A stretch of DNA of 58,594 nucleotides from Gammaproteobacteria bacterium (GTDB lineage: Bacteria > Pseudomonadota > Gammaproteobacteria > Chromatiales > Chromatiaceae): assembly GCA_015490795.1 (NCBI GenBank), contig WFXD01000104.1:1-58594 (forward strand), written 5' to 3'. The translations under genes and the position numbers were made by a program. Below the pieces are notes generated by a model, which was not told where the DNA came from, ran no database searches, and saw only the letters and a list, made by a program, of their open reading frames with translations. Positions 1 to 8,790 of this stretch are shown here, one piece after another (position 1 is the first letter of the stretch; each line of letters starts with the position of its first letter).

Positions 1-152
1 CTGAGGCATTTTTTGTGCTGGCACCAACAGTAGGCGCTTTAGGCGAGGCGCGGTGAGGCGTAATAGTTACTCTATTGCAACGAACCGCAACGCCGCCAGC
101 ATGAAAAAGGGCCAGAATCTCGCCACGAACGGTGATTGAGAACACCCCCTAG
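1..152. mobile_element. MITE-A copy 1, truncated by the window edge
   Basis: This is the right-hand 148 bp of a non-coding element plus its CTAG target site at 149-152. Positions 1-151 match 34529-34679 with a single visible mismatch (position 140 G versus 34668 T). The right end GATTGAGAACACCCC is the inverse of the left end seen in the complete copy at 34496. It has no ORF of any size. The left end lies outside the window. The 4-bp CTAG/CTAA flanks match the YTAR target preference of IS5-group elements, so I infer a non-autonomous relative of that family; no transposase is present to confirm it. Confidence 0.75.
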
Positions 153-264
153 GAGGCTGTCCGAGAACTCGGCTTTTTACGAAATGCAATTTCTAACTCA
201 TTGATTCGTAAGGATTTAATTATTGACATATTGCATATTTACCTATTCTCGGACAGCCTCCTAG
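149..264. mobile_element. MITE-B, 108-bp element at the psd stop codon
   Basis: The element (153-260) has perfect 15-bp terminal inverted repeats, GAGGCTGTCCGAGAA at the left and its reverse complement at 246-260. It is flanked by direct repeats CTAG at 149-152 and 261-264. The interior is AT-rich and non-coding. The right CTAG contains the TAG stop of psd on the minus strand. The left CTAG is also the right target site of MITE-A, so two elements used the same CTAG one after the other. Its inverted ends would form a strong hairpin just after psd and may act as a terminator (inference). Confidence 0.75.
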
Positions 265-1157
265 TACTCCATCAAGGTTATATTGCCTATCGCCTGCCCC
301 ATTTCAAGGGTGGCATCAGGGGTCATTGCAGCAGACCATTCAACAGCATCTTTTCCAAACAGCAGCACGACCGTTGAACCCATATTGAACCTGCCAATCT
401 CTGCACCCCGTTCGAAGATGATTGGCTCAACGCTGCTGCCACACTCATAACTCCAGCTTCTTATGCTGCGGGAGCGTGGCGCAACACTCCCCGCCCAGAC
501 GGTATCTATGCTTGCCACAAAAATAGCGCCAACCATTATAACGGCCATTGGCCCTGCATCCGTTTCAAACAGATTGACCACACGCTCATTGCGGCTAAAC
601 AGTCGTGGCACGGTTCTGGTGGTGGAGGGGCTGACACTGAACAGACGTCCAGGTATGTGCAACATCCTGGTTAGCCGCCCTGCCAGTGGAATATGAATAC
701 GATGATAATCCCGTGGTGAGAGATAGATGGTAGCGAAGCTGCCATCCTCAAATGCCTCCGCTAGTGATCGATCCCCTCCCAGCAGCTCTTCCAGCGAATA
801 ATCTATCCCTTTGGCCTGAAAGATACGCCCATCAACAATCCGGCCAGACTGGCTAACTGCGCCATCAACCGGACTCAATACACTGTTATCGCCAGCCGCC
901 AAGGGGCGCGCGCCTGCACGAAGCGAACGTGTAAAGAATGCATTAAAGCAGCGATAAGCCGCAGGATCAGGCTCTGCGGCAGCACTCATATCAATGTGAT
1001 AGAGCTTGATCGCCTGGCGGATCAGCGTGTTTTTCAAAGGCTCCCATTCGCAACGGGTGATCCAGTAGACCAGCTGGGAGAGCAGGTGATGCGGCAATAG
1101 ATACAGCAGCAGCGCAAACAGCTTATCTGTCAGATTTACATCAGAATTATTTGCCAT
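261..1157 (-). CDS. psd: phosphatidylserine decarboxylase proenzyme
   Basis: This enzyme converts phosphatidylserine to phosphatidylethanolamine at the inner membrane. The family is made as a proenzyme that cleaves itself at a Gly-Ser-Thr motif to create a pyruvoyl cofactor; here GST sits near residue 261 in the context FNMGSTVVLLF. The catalytic-region segments SPVDGAV and YLSPRDYHRIHIP are present. I chose ATG at 1157, which overlaps the upstream rhodanese stop as TGATG; GTG at 1160 is an alternative adding one residue. It is the last gene of a tightly packed minus-strand group. The final residues ITLMEY and the TAG stop abut a mobile element, so the C-terminus may have been altered by insertion. 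Confidence 0.95.
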   Translation of the reverse strand: MANNSDVNLTDKLFALLLYLLPHHLLSQLVYWITRCEWEPLKNTLIRQAIKLYHIDMSAAAEPDPAAYRCFNAFFTRSLRAGARPLAAGDNSVLSPVDGAVSQSGRIVDGRIFQAKGIDYSLEELLGGDRSLAEAFEDGSFATIYLSPRDYHRIHIPLAGRLTRMLHIPGRLFSVSPSTTRTVPRLFSRNERVVNLFETDAGPMAVIMVGAIFVASIDTVWAGSVAPRSRSIRSWSYECGSSVEPIIFERGAEIGRFNMGSTVVLLFGKDAVEWSAAMTPDATLEMGQAIGNITLMEY

Positions 1158-1972
1158 CACTCAATCGGGGTATCGTCTCTGTTGCCCCAGTCAGACCAGG
1201 AACCAGGATAGCTTTTTACCTGCGTATACCCCAAAGATTTAAGTGCAATATAGGTGAGTGATGAGCGGTGGTTTGTCTGGCAGTAGGTGATCACCTGCTT
1301 GTTTGGCGTAATGCCGCGCTCGGCCAGCGCCTGCTCCAGCTCACACCTGCCTTTGAAGCGCTGGTTGTTGAGTGGATCCATGATCTCCTGCCAGTCCCAA
1401 TGTTTTGCGCCGGGAATGTGTCCGCCGCGACGGGCCATCACCTGGCGCCCAATATATTCATCCCTGCTGCGGGCATCAATCAGCACCACATCATCACTCT
1501 CCAGATGCTGCAAAATATAGTCCGCCTCGGCAATGGGCCGGGCGGAGTAGTGGTTGATAAAGGTAGCGGGGAGAGCCTCTACAACTCCGGCATCCAGCGG
1601 GTGACCATCATTCGCCCAGGCATAAAGCCCGCCATTCAGCAGCGACATCCGCTGGTGCCCCATGATCTCCAGTGTCCACAGCAGGCGCGCTGCCTTGCCT
1701 CCACCCTCATCATCATAGGCCACCACATGGGTATCATTGCCAATACCGATAGCGCAGAAGAGACGCTCCAGATCAGCCGTCTCAGGCACCAGACCCTGCA
1801 CCGGCGGCCTGGCTGCAATAATCTCTCCATATTCAATATGGACGGCACCTGGAATATGGTACTGGCTATAGGTAGGCTTTTGGCAGAGGTCAACCACCAG
1901 CAGCCCCTCCTGGCCCAGCAGTCCAGCCAACTCATTGGCTTCAATAATCAAAGGCAGATCGAGCGCTGACAT
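1157..1972 (-). CDS. two-domain rhodanese-type sulfurtransferase
   Basis: This 271-residue protein carries two rhodanese domains, the usual architecture of thiosulfate/3-mercaptopyruvate sulfurtransferases. The C-terminal active loop is CQTNHRSS with the catalytic cysteine near residue 231. The equivalent N-terminal loop reads YDDEGGG and has no cysteine, as is normal for the inactive domain. HIPGA motifs occur in both halves. The gene begins directly after the aminotransferase stop (TAGATG) with a GGAG ribosome site, and its stop overlaps the psd start, so the three are probably one transcript. Thiosulfate versus mercaptopyruvate as donor cannot be decided from sequence alone. A link to sulfur metabolism is inference. 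Confidence 0.9.
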   Translation of the reverse strand: MSALDLPLIIEANELAGLLGQEGLLVVDLCQKPTYSQYHIPGAVHIEYGEIIAARPPVQGLVPETADLERLFCAIGIGNDTHVVAYDDEGGGKAARLLWTLEIMGHQRMSLLNGGLYAWANDGHPLDAGVVEALPATFINHYSARPIAEADYILQHLESDDVVLIDARSRDEYIGRQVMARRGGHIPGAKHWDWQEIMDPLNNQRFKGRCELEQALAERGITPNKQVITYCQTNHRSSLTYIALKSLGYTQVKSYPGSWSDWGNRDDTPIE

Positions 1973-3160
1973 CTATTGGTTCTCCAGTGTTTTGTGCACC
2001 GTTGCGAGGGCGCTGCAGGTTTTCAGCATCGACTCCAGCGCACCCACGCAGAGCAGGATATTCTCCGGGCGACTGCTATAGCCCATCAGACCGATGCGCC
2101 AGACATCCCCTGCCAGCGGCCCCAGTCCGCCGCCAATCTCCAGATTGTAATATTTCAGCAGATCAGCCCGCACCGAAGCATCATTCAACGCCTCGGGCAC
2201 ACGCACGACATTCAACTGCGGAAGACGCCAATCTTTGCGCACCAAAAACTCGATCCCCAGTGATGCCAGACCATCCCGCAGCACAAGATGGTTGTGCAGA
2301 TGGCGATCCCAGGCGTTCTCCAGCCCCTCCTCCCTCAACATCAGCAGCGCCTCATGCAGGCCAAACAGTGCATTGACCGGCGCGGTGTGATGGTAGGCTC
2401 TGCGCCTCCCCTTGCCCCAATAGCCCATGATCAGGTTCAGATCCATAAACCAGCTCTGCACCTTGCTGCGGCGGTTTTTGACCTTCTCCAATGCACGCTC
2501 GCTAAAGGTAAGGGGAGAGAGACCCGGCGCGCAGGAGAGACACTTCTGAGAGCCGGAATAGACCGCATCAAGCTCCCACTCATCCACCAGTACAGGTGAC
2601 CCGCCCAGTGAAGTGACCGTATCGACCAGCGTCAAACAGTCGTGCTGAATGGCCAGATCAGCCAGGGCTCTTGCATCAGACTCGACCCCGGTGGAGGTCT
2701 CTGCATGCACAAAGGCGAGGATCTTTGCATCAGGATGGGTGCCCAGTGCAGCCTCCACCTTCTCCAGATCAACTGCACAGCCCCACTCATCCTCCACCAT
2801 GACCGGGATACCGCCACAGCGCTCCACATTCTCCTTCATACGGCCGCCAAACACCCCATTCTGGCAGACGATAACCTTGTCACCCGGCTCAACCAGATTG
2901 GCAAAGCAGGCCTCCATGCCGGCCGACCCGGGGGCCGAGAGCGGAAAGGTTGCTGCATTTTCAGTCTGAAAGGCATACTGCAACAGCACCTTGATCTCAT
3001 CCATCAGATCAATAAATGCCGGATCCAGATGACCAATCGTCGGCTGCGCCATCGCCGCCAGCACGCGGGGATGAATATTGGATGGCCCCGGCCCCATCAG
3101 CGAACGAGGGGTCGAGCAAAAAGGTTTGATTCGTGCCGCTTTAGCGTCTATAAAATTCAT
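1973..3160 (-). CDS. serine/alanine-glyoxylate aminotransferase family protein
   Basis: This PLP-dependent class V aminotransferase (395 residues) would transfer an amino group from alanine or serine to glyoxylate, giving glycine. The GPGPSN N-terminal motif, the AETSTGV segment and the PLP-binding lysine near residue 206 (YSGSQKCLS) are visible. In autotrophs such enzymes remove glyoxylate formed from 2-phosphoglycolate, the product of RuBisCO oxygenation. A cbbR-like gene elsewhere in the window fits this role, which remains inference. It lies 90 bp after the SulP gene and directly before the rhodanese gene. Alanine versus serine specificity cannot be read from the sequence. Confidence 0.88.
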   Translation of the reverse strand: MNFIDAKAARIKPFCSTPRSLMGPGPSNIHPRVLAAMAQPTIGHLDPAFIDLMDEIKVLLQYAFQTENAATFPLSAPGSAGMEACFANLVEPGDKVIVCQNGVFGGRMKENVERCGGIPVMVEDEWGCAVDLEKVEAALGTHPDAKILAFVHAETSTGVESDARALADLAIQHDCLTLVDTVTSLGGSPVLVDEWELDAVYSGSQKCLSCAPGLSPLTFSERALEKVKNRRSKVQSWFMDLNLIMGYWGKGRRRAYHHTAPVNALFGLHEALLMLREEGLENAWDRHLHNHLVLRDGLASLGIEFLVRKDWRLPQLNVVRVPEALNDASVRADLLKYYNLEIGGGLGPLAGDVWRIGLMGYSSRPENILLCVGALESMLKTCSALATVHKTLENQ

Positions 3161-3250
3161 GGCATAAAACAGAAGGTAGCAGGCCGCAAGGGGGCCGAAT
3201 GTTACAGGATTTCACCAAACTTTACACATTTGTCAGGCCAGCGCCCACAG

Positions 3251-4999
3251 CTATTTTCGTCGCAATGGGCAGTTGATGCTGTCGTAGCTGTCACCCAGTT
3301 TTTTCCAGGCATAATCCAGTGCAAATTTGATACGGGGAAAGATACGCTCCTCTCCCAGAGACTCCATCAGGCCATCATTATACCTTAGCGTATCAATGAT
3401 CTGCTTTTTCGAACGCGCCATCAGCACCTCGATGCCCGCAGCACGCAGCCTTCTGATCAGATGGTGCAGCATCTCCTCACCCGTGGCATCAATCTGGGTG
3501 ATGCCGCCACCATCAATGATGATAAAACGCAGCTTGGGATTTGCCGCCTCAACGGCCAGAACCTGATCCTCAAAGAAGCCTGCATTGGCAAAATAGAGGG
3601 CGCCATCATAACGAATAATAGAGATATATTCACTGGTTGGCAGGTCATAGATCTGCACATCGCGCAGGGTGCCATCGACATAGCGTGACAGGATAGAGAA
3701 GCGCGGGCGCATGGTACGGTAGAGAAACAGAACCAGAGAGAGCCCGACACCGGCCATGATGCCGTAATCCAGATGCGGCGCCAGCAGCAGCGTCAGGATA
3801 AAGGTCACCAACGCCACAATTCCGTCATGACGCTGCACCTTCCAGATATGAAAGAAGGGGCCTATTTTGATCAGCCTGACCACCGCCACCACAATCACAA
3901 CTGCCAGGGTGGCTTGTGGCAGATGGTATAGCCAGGGCGTAAACCAGAGCAGCGCAATCGCTACCGCAAGGCCAGCGACGATGGAGGAGAGACCGGTTAC
4001 AGCCCCCACATCCATATTGATTGCCGAACGAGAGAAGGAGCCGGATACCGGATAGCCAGAGAAGAGCCCGGAGGCAATATTACCAAGCCCTTCACCGATG
4101 AGCTGCTGATTGGCATCCAGCCGCTGCCGGGTGCTGGTTGCTATTGCCTTGGAGATGGATATGGCCTCCATAAAGCCAATCAGGGCAATCACAACCGCAG
4201 AAGAGAGCAACTGGCTGATGATCTCCCAGTTGAATGTCGAAGGGAGCACCAACGCAGGCAGCCCGGCCGGGACAGCACCGACAACCTGCCCACCCGCTTC
4301 CATGTATCCGGTTGATGCAGAGACCAGGGTCGTTACTGCAACAGCTACCAGTATCGCAGGTACTTTGGGCGCATATTTCATCAAACCAAAGATGATGACA
4401 ACGGCCAGCAGCGCCATGAACAGCGTCAAACCATGCGTATGCGTCAGCGCTGCAACCAGGGTATTCCATACCGTTTCATAGTGTTGCTCTTCATTGGCGA
4501 TGCTGATCCCAAATATCTTGCTCAGCTGAGAGCTGGCAATAATAAGGGCGGCTGCATTGGTAAAGCCCAGCACAACAGGATGAGAGAGCAGATCAACCAG
4601 CACCCCCATACGCAAAAAGCCCAGAGCCAATTGGAACAGCCCGACCAGCAGCGCAAGCAACACCGCATAGGCCAGAAACCCCTCACTGCCCATACTGGCC
4701 AGCGGCTCCAGCGCCGTAGCAGTCATAAGAGAGACGACAGCTACCGGCCCTGTAGAGAGTTGCCGTGAAGAGCCAAACAGCGCAGCGATAACCGGCGGCC
4801 ACAGGGCGGCGTAAAGCCCCATGTGCGGCGGCAGCCCCGCAAGCTGCGCATAAGCCATGGACTGAGGGATAAGCACCAGGGCAACGGTGATCCCGGCCAG
4901 GATGTCTGCACGAAGAACCTCACTCCGCCGCAGTTCCCCCACCCAGGAGAGGAAGGGAAACAGGCGGAGCCAGATCGACGGGAGGGGGGCTTTTTGCAT
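3251..4999 (-). CDS. SulP family inorganic anion transporter with STAS domain
   Basis: This is a 582-residue inner-membrane transporter with the SulP signature near residues 44-65 (IPQSMAYAQLAGLPPHMGLY) and multiple hydrophobic helices. A cytoplasmic STAS domain follows at about residues 440-565, including the segment FIIIDGGGITQIDATG. Family members carry sulfate, bicarbonate or other anions, usually coupled to Na+ or H+. Substrate cannot be assigned here: sulfate handling suits a sulfur oxidiser, and bicarbonate uptake would suit an autotroph. Upstream on the same strand is the Mrp operon, separated by about 330 bp; downstream is the aminotransferase. Confidence 0.92.
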   Translation of the reverse strand: MQKAPLPSIWLRLFPFLSWVGELRRSEVLRADILAGITVALVLIPQSMAYAQLAGLPPHMGLYAALWPPVIAALFGSSRQLSTGPVAVVSLMTATALEPLASMGSEGFLAYAVLLALLVGLFQLALGFLRMGVLVDLLSHPVVLGFTNAAALIIASSQLSKIFGISIANEEQHYETVWNTLVAALTHTHGLTLFMALLAVVIIFGLMKYAPKVPAILVAVAVTTLVSASTGYMEAGGQVVGAVPAGLPALVLPSTFNWEIISQLLSSAVVIALIGFMEAISISKAIATSTRQRLDANQQLIGEGLGNIASGLFSGYPVSGSFSRSAINMDVGAVTGLSSIVAGLAVAIALLWFTPWLYHLPQATLAVVIVVAVVRLIKIGPFFHIWKVQRHDGIVALVTFILTLLLAPHLDYGIMAGVGLSLVLFLYRTMRPRFSILSRYVDGTLRDVQIYDLPTSEYISIIRYDGALYFANAGFFEDQVLAVEAANPKLRFIIIDGGGITQIDATGEEMLHHLIRRLRAAGIEVLMARSKKQIIDTLRYNDGLMESLGEERIFPRIKFALDYAWKKLGDSYDSINCPLRRK

Positions 5000-5328
5000 T
5001 TTTCAGTAGTTGGGGCCTAAGAGAGCTGTCAGGGCTTTATATTCAAATTGCTCTATTTTCCACAGCTGTTGGCTGGGCCGCTATTCTAATATGATCTGTG
5101 GATCTAGGTATACCGCTTTCTTATGCCAAAAAGAAATAACGCACTAACCTTGATCGTTAGCGAACCGACCATGGCGGCACGCAGGTGGGAGCTCATCTTT
5201 GTTGAGCTGCTGCGGCCTTTTTATTTTTCTGGAGCCTGTTGAACTTAGGTGGATTGTAGCGAGGGAGTGGGAGAGTGAAGGGGAAGATATGGCCGCATGC
5301 CATCTGCTGATGCAGCCCCATGAGATGC
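5000..5328. other. gene-free interval between the Mrp operon and the SulP gene
   Basis: About 330 bp with no convincing coding sequence. It should contain the SulP promoter and the end of the Mrp transcript, both minus strand. A small inverted repeat GCTCA/TGAGC around 5190-5206 is followed a little later by a T-rich stretch on the plus strand, but it is not a clear terminator for the minus-strand operon. No repeat or RNA gene was recognised. Confidence 0.5.
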
Positions 5329-7023
5329 CTACCCAAAGATACCCAGCAGCAGATAAGCGGCAAGAATGGCGGAGATCCAGAACACCATGCTGCCGGTAGG
5401 CCAGCTTTCAGCAAAATGATATTTGGCAATGGAGGATTGAGAAAATGAGCTGCGAATACCATGCAGGGACGATGTTGCGGCTGCTCTTGCAGACTCTTTA
5501 GCATCGCGAAGAAAAGCCAGGCCGCGCCGGACACCGGCGGGAAGCAATTTGCGATAGAACCATTCCGCATCCAGGTTGGTCGAGTGCAGCTCTGGTGGCG
5601 CATATCCCTTGATCTCCATCCAGACGAACGCCAGTGCCGCAAAGAACAGCAGCTGTAATTGCGCCAGCACATGCGTAACGTCATACGGCCAATAATCCAT
5701 CTCCCACGGCAGGATACTGTAAAGGTACTGAGGTTGTGAGCCGATGAGCACGCAGAGCACGGCAGCGATGAACATTGCGACCAGCATGTTCACTGGTGCT
5801 TCCTTCGTGCGAATGCCCGAATCGTGGGCATAGAACGCGAAGAAAGGAACCTTGATACCAGCGTGGTGCAAAACGCCGGCTGAAGCGAACAGAAGCATCA
5901 GCCAGACAATGAGTTGCCCCTGTTCGAGCAGCGCCGTCATCACAAGTGATTTGGCTACGAATCCGCTGAAAAGAGGTACTGCCGAGATCGATGCCGCCCC
6001 GATGATGCAAAGCACCGCCGTCTTCGGCATGCTTTTGTACAACCCGCCCAGATCGGATGCATAGGTGTGTCCCACACGGTACATAACTGCACCCATCGAC
6101 ATAAACAGCAATGACTTGTACAGGATATGAGAGAAGGCATGTGCAACTGCACCGTTCAACGACAGCGCGGTACCGATACCGATGCCGCAGACCATGAATC
6201 CAAGCTGGTTGATCAGGCTGTAGCTAAGCACCTTGCGCAAGTCATTTTCCAGCACCGCGTAGAAAATCGGAAAGCAGGCCATGATGGCACCGATATAAAT
6301 CAGTATATCGGTACCTGGGTAGCCTCTCGCCAGCGCGTAAATGGCCACCTTGGTTGTGAACACAGACAGTACCGCCGCGCCGGTATGCGTGGATGCCGGA
6401 TAGGCATCAGTCAGCCATGTATGCAGGAACGGGAAGGCACACTTAATACCAAACGCCAACAATATCAGCCACCCACCCGGGTTCTCCAGGCCGATAAAGT
6501 CAAACGCGAGCGAGCCGGTATGGTGATAGTGAATCAGAGCACCGGCGAGAAGCAGTACGCCTGACAACACCTGGTAAATCAGGTATCGAATGCCCGCCTG
6601 TGTAGCGTTGGCCGTCCGGTTTGCCCAGATCAGAAACACGGAACTGACGGCGAGCAGCTCCCAGAAAATGAACAGCGTGATCAGATCCCCCGCAAACGTG
6701 GCGCCCATTGCGCTGCCTGCATAGACCAGACCGGCGACATGTTGCAACCTGTCTTTCAGGTGCAGCGTATATACAACGAGAACGAAGGCGGCAATATGGA
6801 AAATATACCCGAAGACCAGGCTCAGCTGGTCAGTGCGCATCAACAGCAGTTGGTACTCGAGAACCGGCAGGCTGTAAACGACATCTACTGGCACATTGAA
6901 CCATAGATGCAACCCTCCGAGCAGTGGCGCCGCCAGCATGATGGCACCCTGCACAGGTCCACGCGTGAACAGCGCCAATGCTGCCGCAAGGAAAAACGGC
7001 ACAAATGGTGGCAGATCAGTCAT
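5329..7023 (-). CDS. proton-conducting membrane subunit (NuoL/MrpA-MrpD family), third paralogue of the Mrp operon
   Basis: About 564 residues, nearly all hydrophobic helices, with the proton-antiporter domain shared by complex I NuoL/M/N and Mrp subunits A and D. Typical segments are visible: a conserved glutamate in the TM region FIFWELLAVSS, the lysine in AFGIKCAFPFLHTWLTDAYP, and the downstream motif RKVLSYSLINQLGFM. I chose ATG at 7023, overlapping the previous stop (ATGACTGA) and giving the start MTDLPPF; ATG at 7029 is possible. It is the last gene of the operon. The C-terminus ends in a single TM after a hydrophilic stretch. It may supply the N-terminal half of MrpA, which is absent as a full-length gene. 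Confidence 0.85.
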   Translation of the reverse strand: MTDLPPFVPFFLAAALALFTRGPVQGAIMLAAPLLGGLHLWFNVPVDVVYSLPVLEYQLLLMRTDQLSLVFGYIFHIAAFVLVVYTLHLKDRLQHVAGLVYAGSAMGATFAGDLITLFIFWELLAVSSVFLIWANRTANATQAGIRYLIYQVLSGVLLLAGALIHYHHTGSLAFDFIGLENPGGWLILLAFGIKCAFPFLHTWLTDAYPASTHTGAAVLSVFTTKVAIYALARGYPGTDILIYIGAIMACFPIFYAVLENDLRKVLSYSLINQLGFMVCGIGIGTALSLNGAVAHAFSHILYKSLLFMSMGAVMYRVGHTYASDLGGLYKSMPKTAVLCIIGAASISAVPLFSGFVAKSLVMTALLEQGQLIVWLMLLFASAGVLHHAGIKVPFFAFYAHDSGIRTKEAPVNMLVAMFIAAVLCVLIGSQPQYLYSILPWEMDYWPYDVTHVLAQLQLLFFAALAFVWMEIKGYAPPELHSTNLDAEWFYRKLLPAGVRRGLAFLRDAKESARAAATSSLHGIRSSFSQSSIAKYHFAESWPTGSMVFWISAILAAYLLLGIFG

Positions 7024-7282
7024 CCACATCGTAATAATTTTCCTTGCGCATGATCAGTTTACGTAAAGCGATGGAGCCGATCACCAATACGACGAAGGCA
7101 ACGAAACCGAAGATGGCATAAAACGCGGGGAACTCTTCCAGTGCAACTTTTGTATGACGGTGAACAACGAAATCCGCCACGAACAGCAATGCACAGATCA
7201 CGTAGAACACCTTCAACAGGCGGTCAATGTTCTCCGGTTTATCAAGGTAGTATTCCTTGTCGTCTGGATTATTTGCCATCAT
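7016..7282 (-). CDS. small two-helix membrane protein of the Mrp operon
   Basis: This 88-residue protein has a charged N-terminus (MMANNPDDKEYYLDKPENIDR), two predicted transmembrane helices (about residues 23-40 and 55-73) and an acidic tail ending YYDVDD. I do not recognise a named family. The gene sits 11 bp after one proton-channel gene and overlaps the next, so it belongs to the same transcript and probably to the same membrane complex. It may be an accessory or assembly subunit. ATG at 7279 is an alternative start. Confidence 0.75.
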   Translation of the reverse strand: MMANNPDDKEYYLDKPENIDRLLKVFYVICALLFVADFVVHRHTKVALEEFPAFYAIFGFVAFVVLVIGSIALRKLIMRKENYYDVDD

Positions 7283-7293
7283 GTTTTCCCGGG

Positions 7294-8790
7294 TTACGGT
7301 GCCGGATCTACTGGCCCCGAACTAAAGAGTCCGGCCAGTGTATAGAACGGTTCAGGGTTGAAGAAAAGGTAAATGCACATCAGTGATGAAGCGGCCATGC
7401 CGATCAGGCACGCCATCGGCGCCTCGCCGTGGTGATGTGCATGGCCGTTATCATGCCCGTCCGCCGGTTGTGGCTGGCCGAAATAAGCGCGTGCCGGTAT
7501 CACCAGCAGGTAGGCGACATTCAGTAGCGAGCTGATCATCAGGACGGCCAGCAGCATCCACTGTCCAGCCTCGACCGTACCTATCGCCAGGTACCACTTG
7601 CTCCACATGCCACCGAACGGCGGAAGGCCGATGATGCTGCAGGCGCCGATGGTGAAAAACATGAACGTCCACGGCATCTGTCTGCCCAGGCCATTGAGCT
7701 GACTGACTGCTGTCTTGTGCGATGCGACCAGGATAGCACCGGCAGCAAAAAAGAGGGTGATCTTGGCAAAGGCGTGCATCGCAATATGCATTGAGGCGCC
7801 GATCAGCCCCGCTTTACTTGCCAGCATCGCCCCCAGCGCGATATAGCTCAACTGGCTGACAGTAGAGTAGGCCAGCCGCGCCTTGAGGTTATCCTTGGTC
7901 ATCGCAATCAGGGATGCGATCAGTATGGTGGCTGCTGCCACCCAGATCAGGCCGCCCGTCACATCATTGGAGAGGATGAAATCACTGCCAAAGATGTAGA
8001 TGGTCACTTTAAGCAGGGTGAAGACACCCGCCTTGACCACCGCCACGGCATGCAGCAGCGCGCTCACCGGGGTGGGCGCCACCATCGCTGCGGGCAGCCA
8101 GCGGTGAAAGGGCATCACTGCAGCTTTGCCGATGCCAAACAGAAAGAGCGCATAGAGCAGACCTGCCCACGCCGGGTCAATATGGCCGGACAGTATGCCG
8201 CCCTCCTGAAAATCGACGCTGCCGGTGATCACCCATGTGGCCAGAATCCCGAGCAGAAAGAAGCCAATGGATGTCCCCAGCAAAATACCAAGATAGACCC
8301 GTCCGCCCCGCTTTGCCTCAGGGGTGCCGGCATGGGTAACCAGCGGATAGGTGGCCAGCGTCAACAGCTCATAGAAGAGAAACAGCGTAAACAGGTTGGA
8401 GGAGAATGCAATGCCCATCGTCGCAGCGATGGAGACCGCAAATGCAGCATAAAACCGCGTCTGGTTCTGCTCATTATGGCTGCGCATATAGCCGATGGCA
8501 TAGATAGAGGTAACCACCCACAACAGCCCGGCAACCAGTGCAAACAGCATCCCCAGCGCCTCAACCTCAAAGGCGATAGCGACTCCGGGCAGGGGTTCGA
8601 TCACGGTAAGGGCGAAGACCTCTCCATCCATGAAACGGCAGGCCATAACCAGCACCAGGATGGCAATGAGCGAAGCGGTTACCAGCGTAACCCCCTCTCT
8701 GACATCAGGGTTGCGCCGGGTGGCAATGATACCGACCGCCCCGACCAGAGGCAGCAGCAGAATGGCCAGCAGTAGTGTTTCTGCACTCAT
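7294..8790 (-). CDS. proton-conducting membrane subunit (NuoM/MrpD family), second paralogue
   Basis: This 498-residue polytopic protein contains the proton-antiporter domain, with FLFYELLTLATYP carrying the conserved TM5 glutamate, GKAAVMPFHRWLPAAM carrying the TM7 lysine region, and RLAYSTVSQLSY. A histidine-rich loop (HDNGHAHHHGEAP) lies near residues 445-457, which is unusual and could bind metal. The start codon overlaps the mrpD stop as ATGA. It follows the canonical mrpD-like gene, so the operon carries at least two D-type subunits in tandem. It may fill the role of the missing MrpA antiporter half (inference). Confidence 0.85.
   Translation of the reverse strand: MSAETLLLAILLLPLVGAVGIIATRRNPDVREGVTLVTASLIAILVLVMACRFMDGEVFALTVIEPLPGVAIAFEVEALGMLFALVAGLLWVVTSIYAIGYMRSHNEQNQTRFYAAFAVSIAATMGIAFSSNLFTLFLFYELLTLATYPLVTHAGTPEAKRGGRVYLGILLGTSIGFFLLGILATWVITGSVDFQEGGILSGHIDPAWAGLLYALFLFGIGKAAVMPFHRWLPAAMVAPTPVSALLHAVAVVKAGVFTLLKVTIYIFGSDFILSNDVTGGLIWVAAATILIASLIAMTKDNLKARLAYSTVSQLSYIALGAMLASKAGLIGASMHIAMHAFAKITLFFAAGAILVASHKTAVSQLNGLGRQMPWTFMFFTIGACSIIGLPPFGGMWSKWYLAIGTVEAGQWMLLAVLMISSLLNVAYLLVIPARAYFGQPQPADGHDNGHAHHHGEAPMACLIGMAASSLMCIYLFFNPEPFYTLAGLFSSGPVDPAP

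Noticed and set aside
1268-1969. Long open frame antisense to the rhodanese gene
   Set aside because: It lies wholly opposite a clear two-domain rhodanese and has no recognisable domain or ribosome site.
5190-5226. GCTCA/TGAGC repeat with later T run as a terminator of the Mrp operon
   Set aside because: The stem is short, the T run is distant and on the wrong strand for the minus-strand operon.
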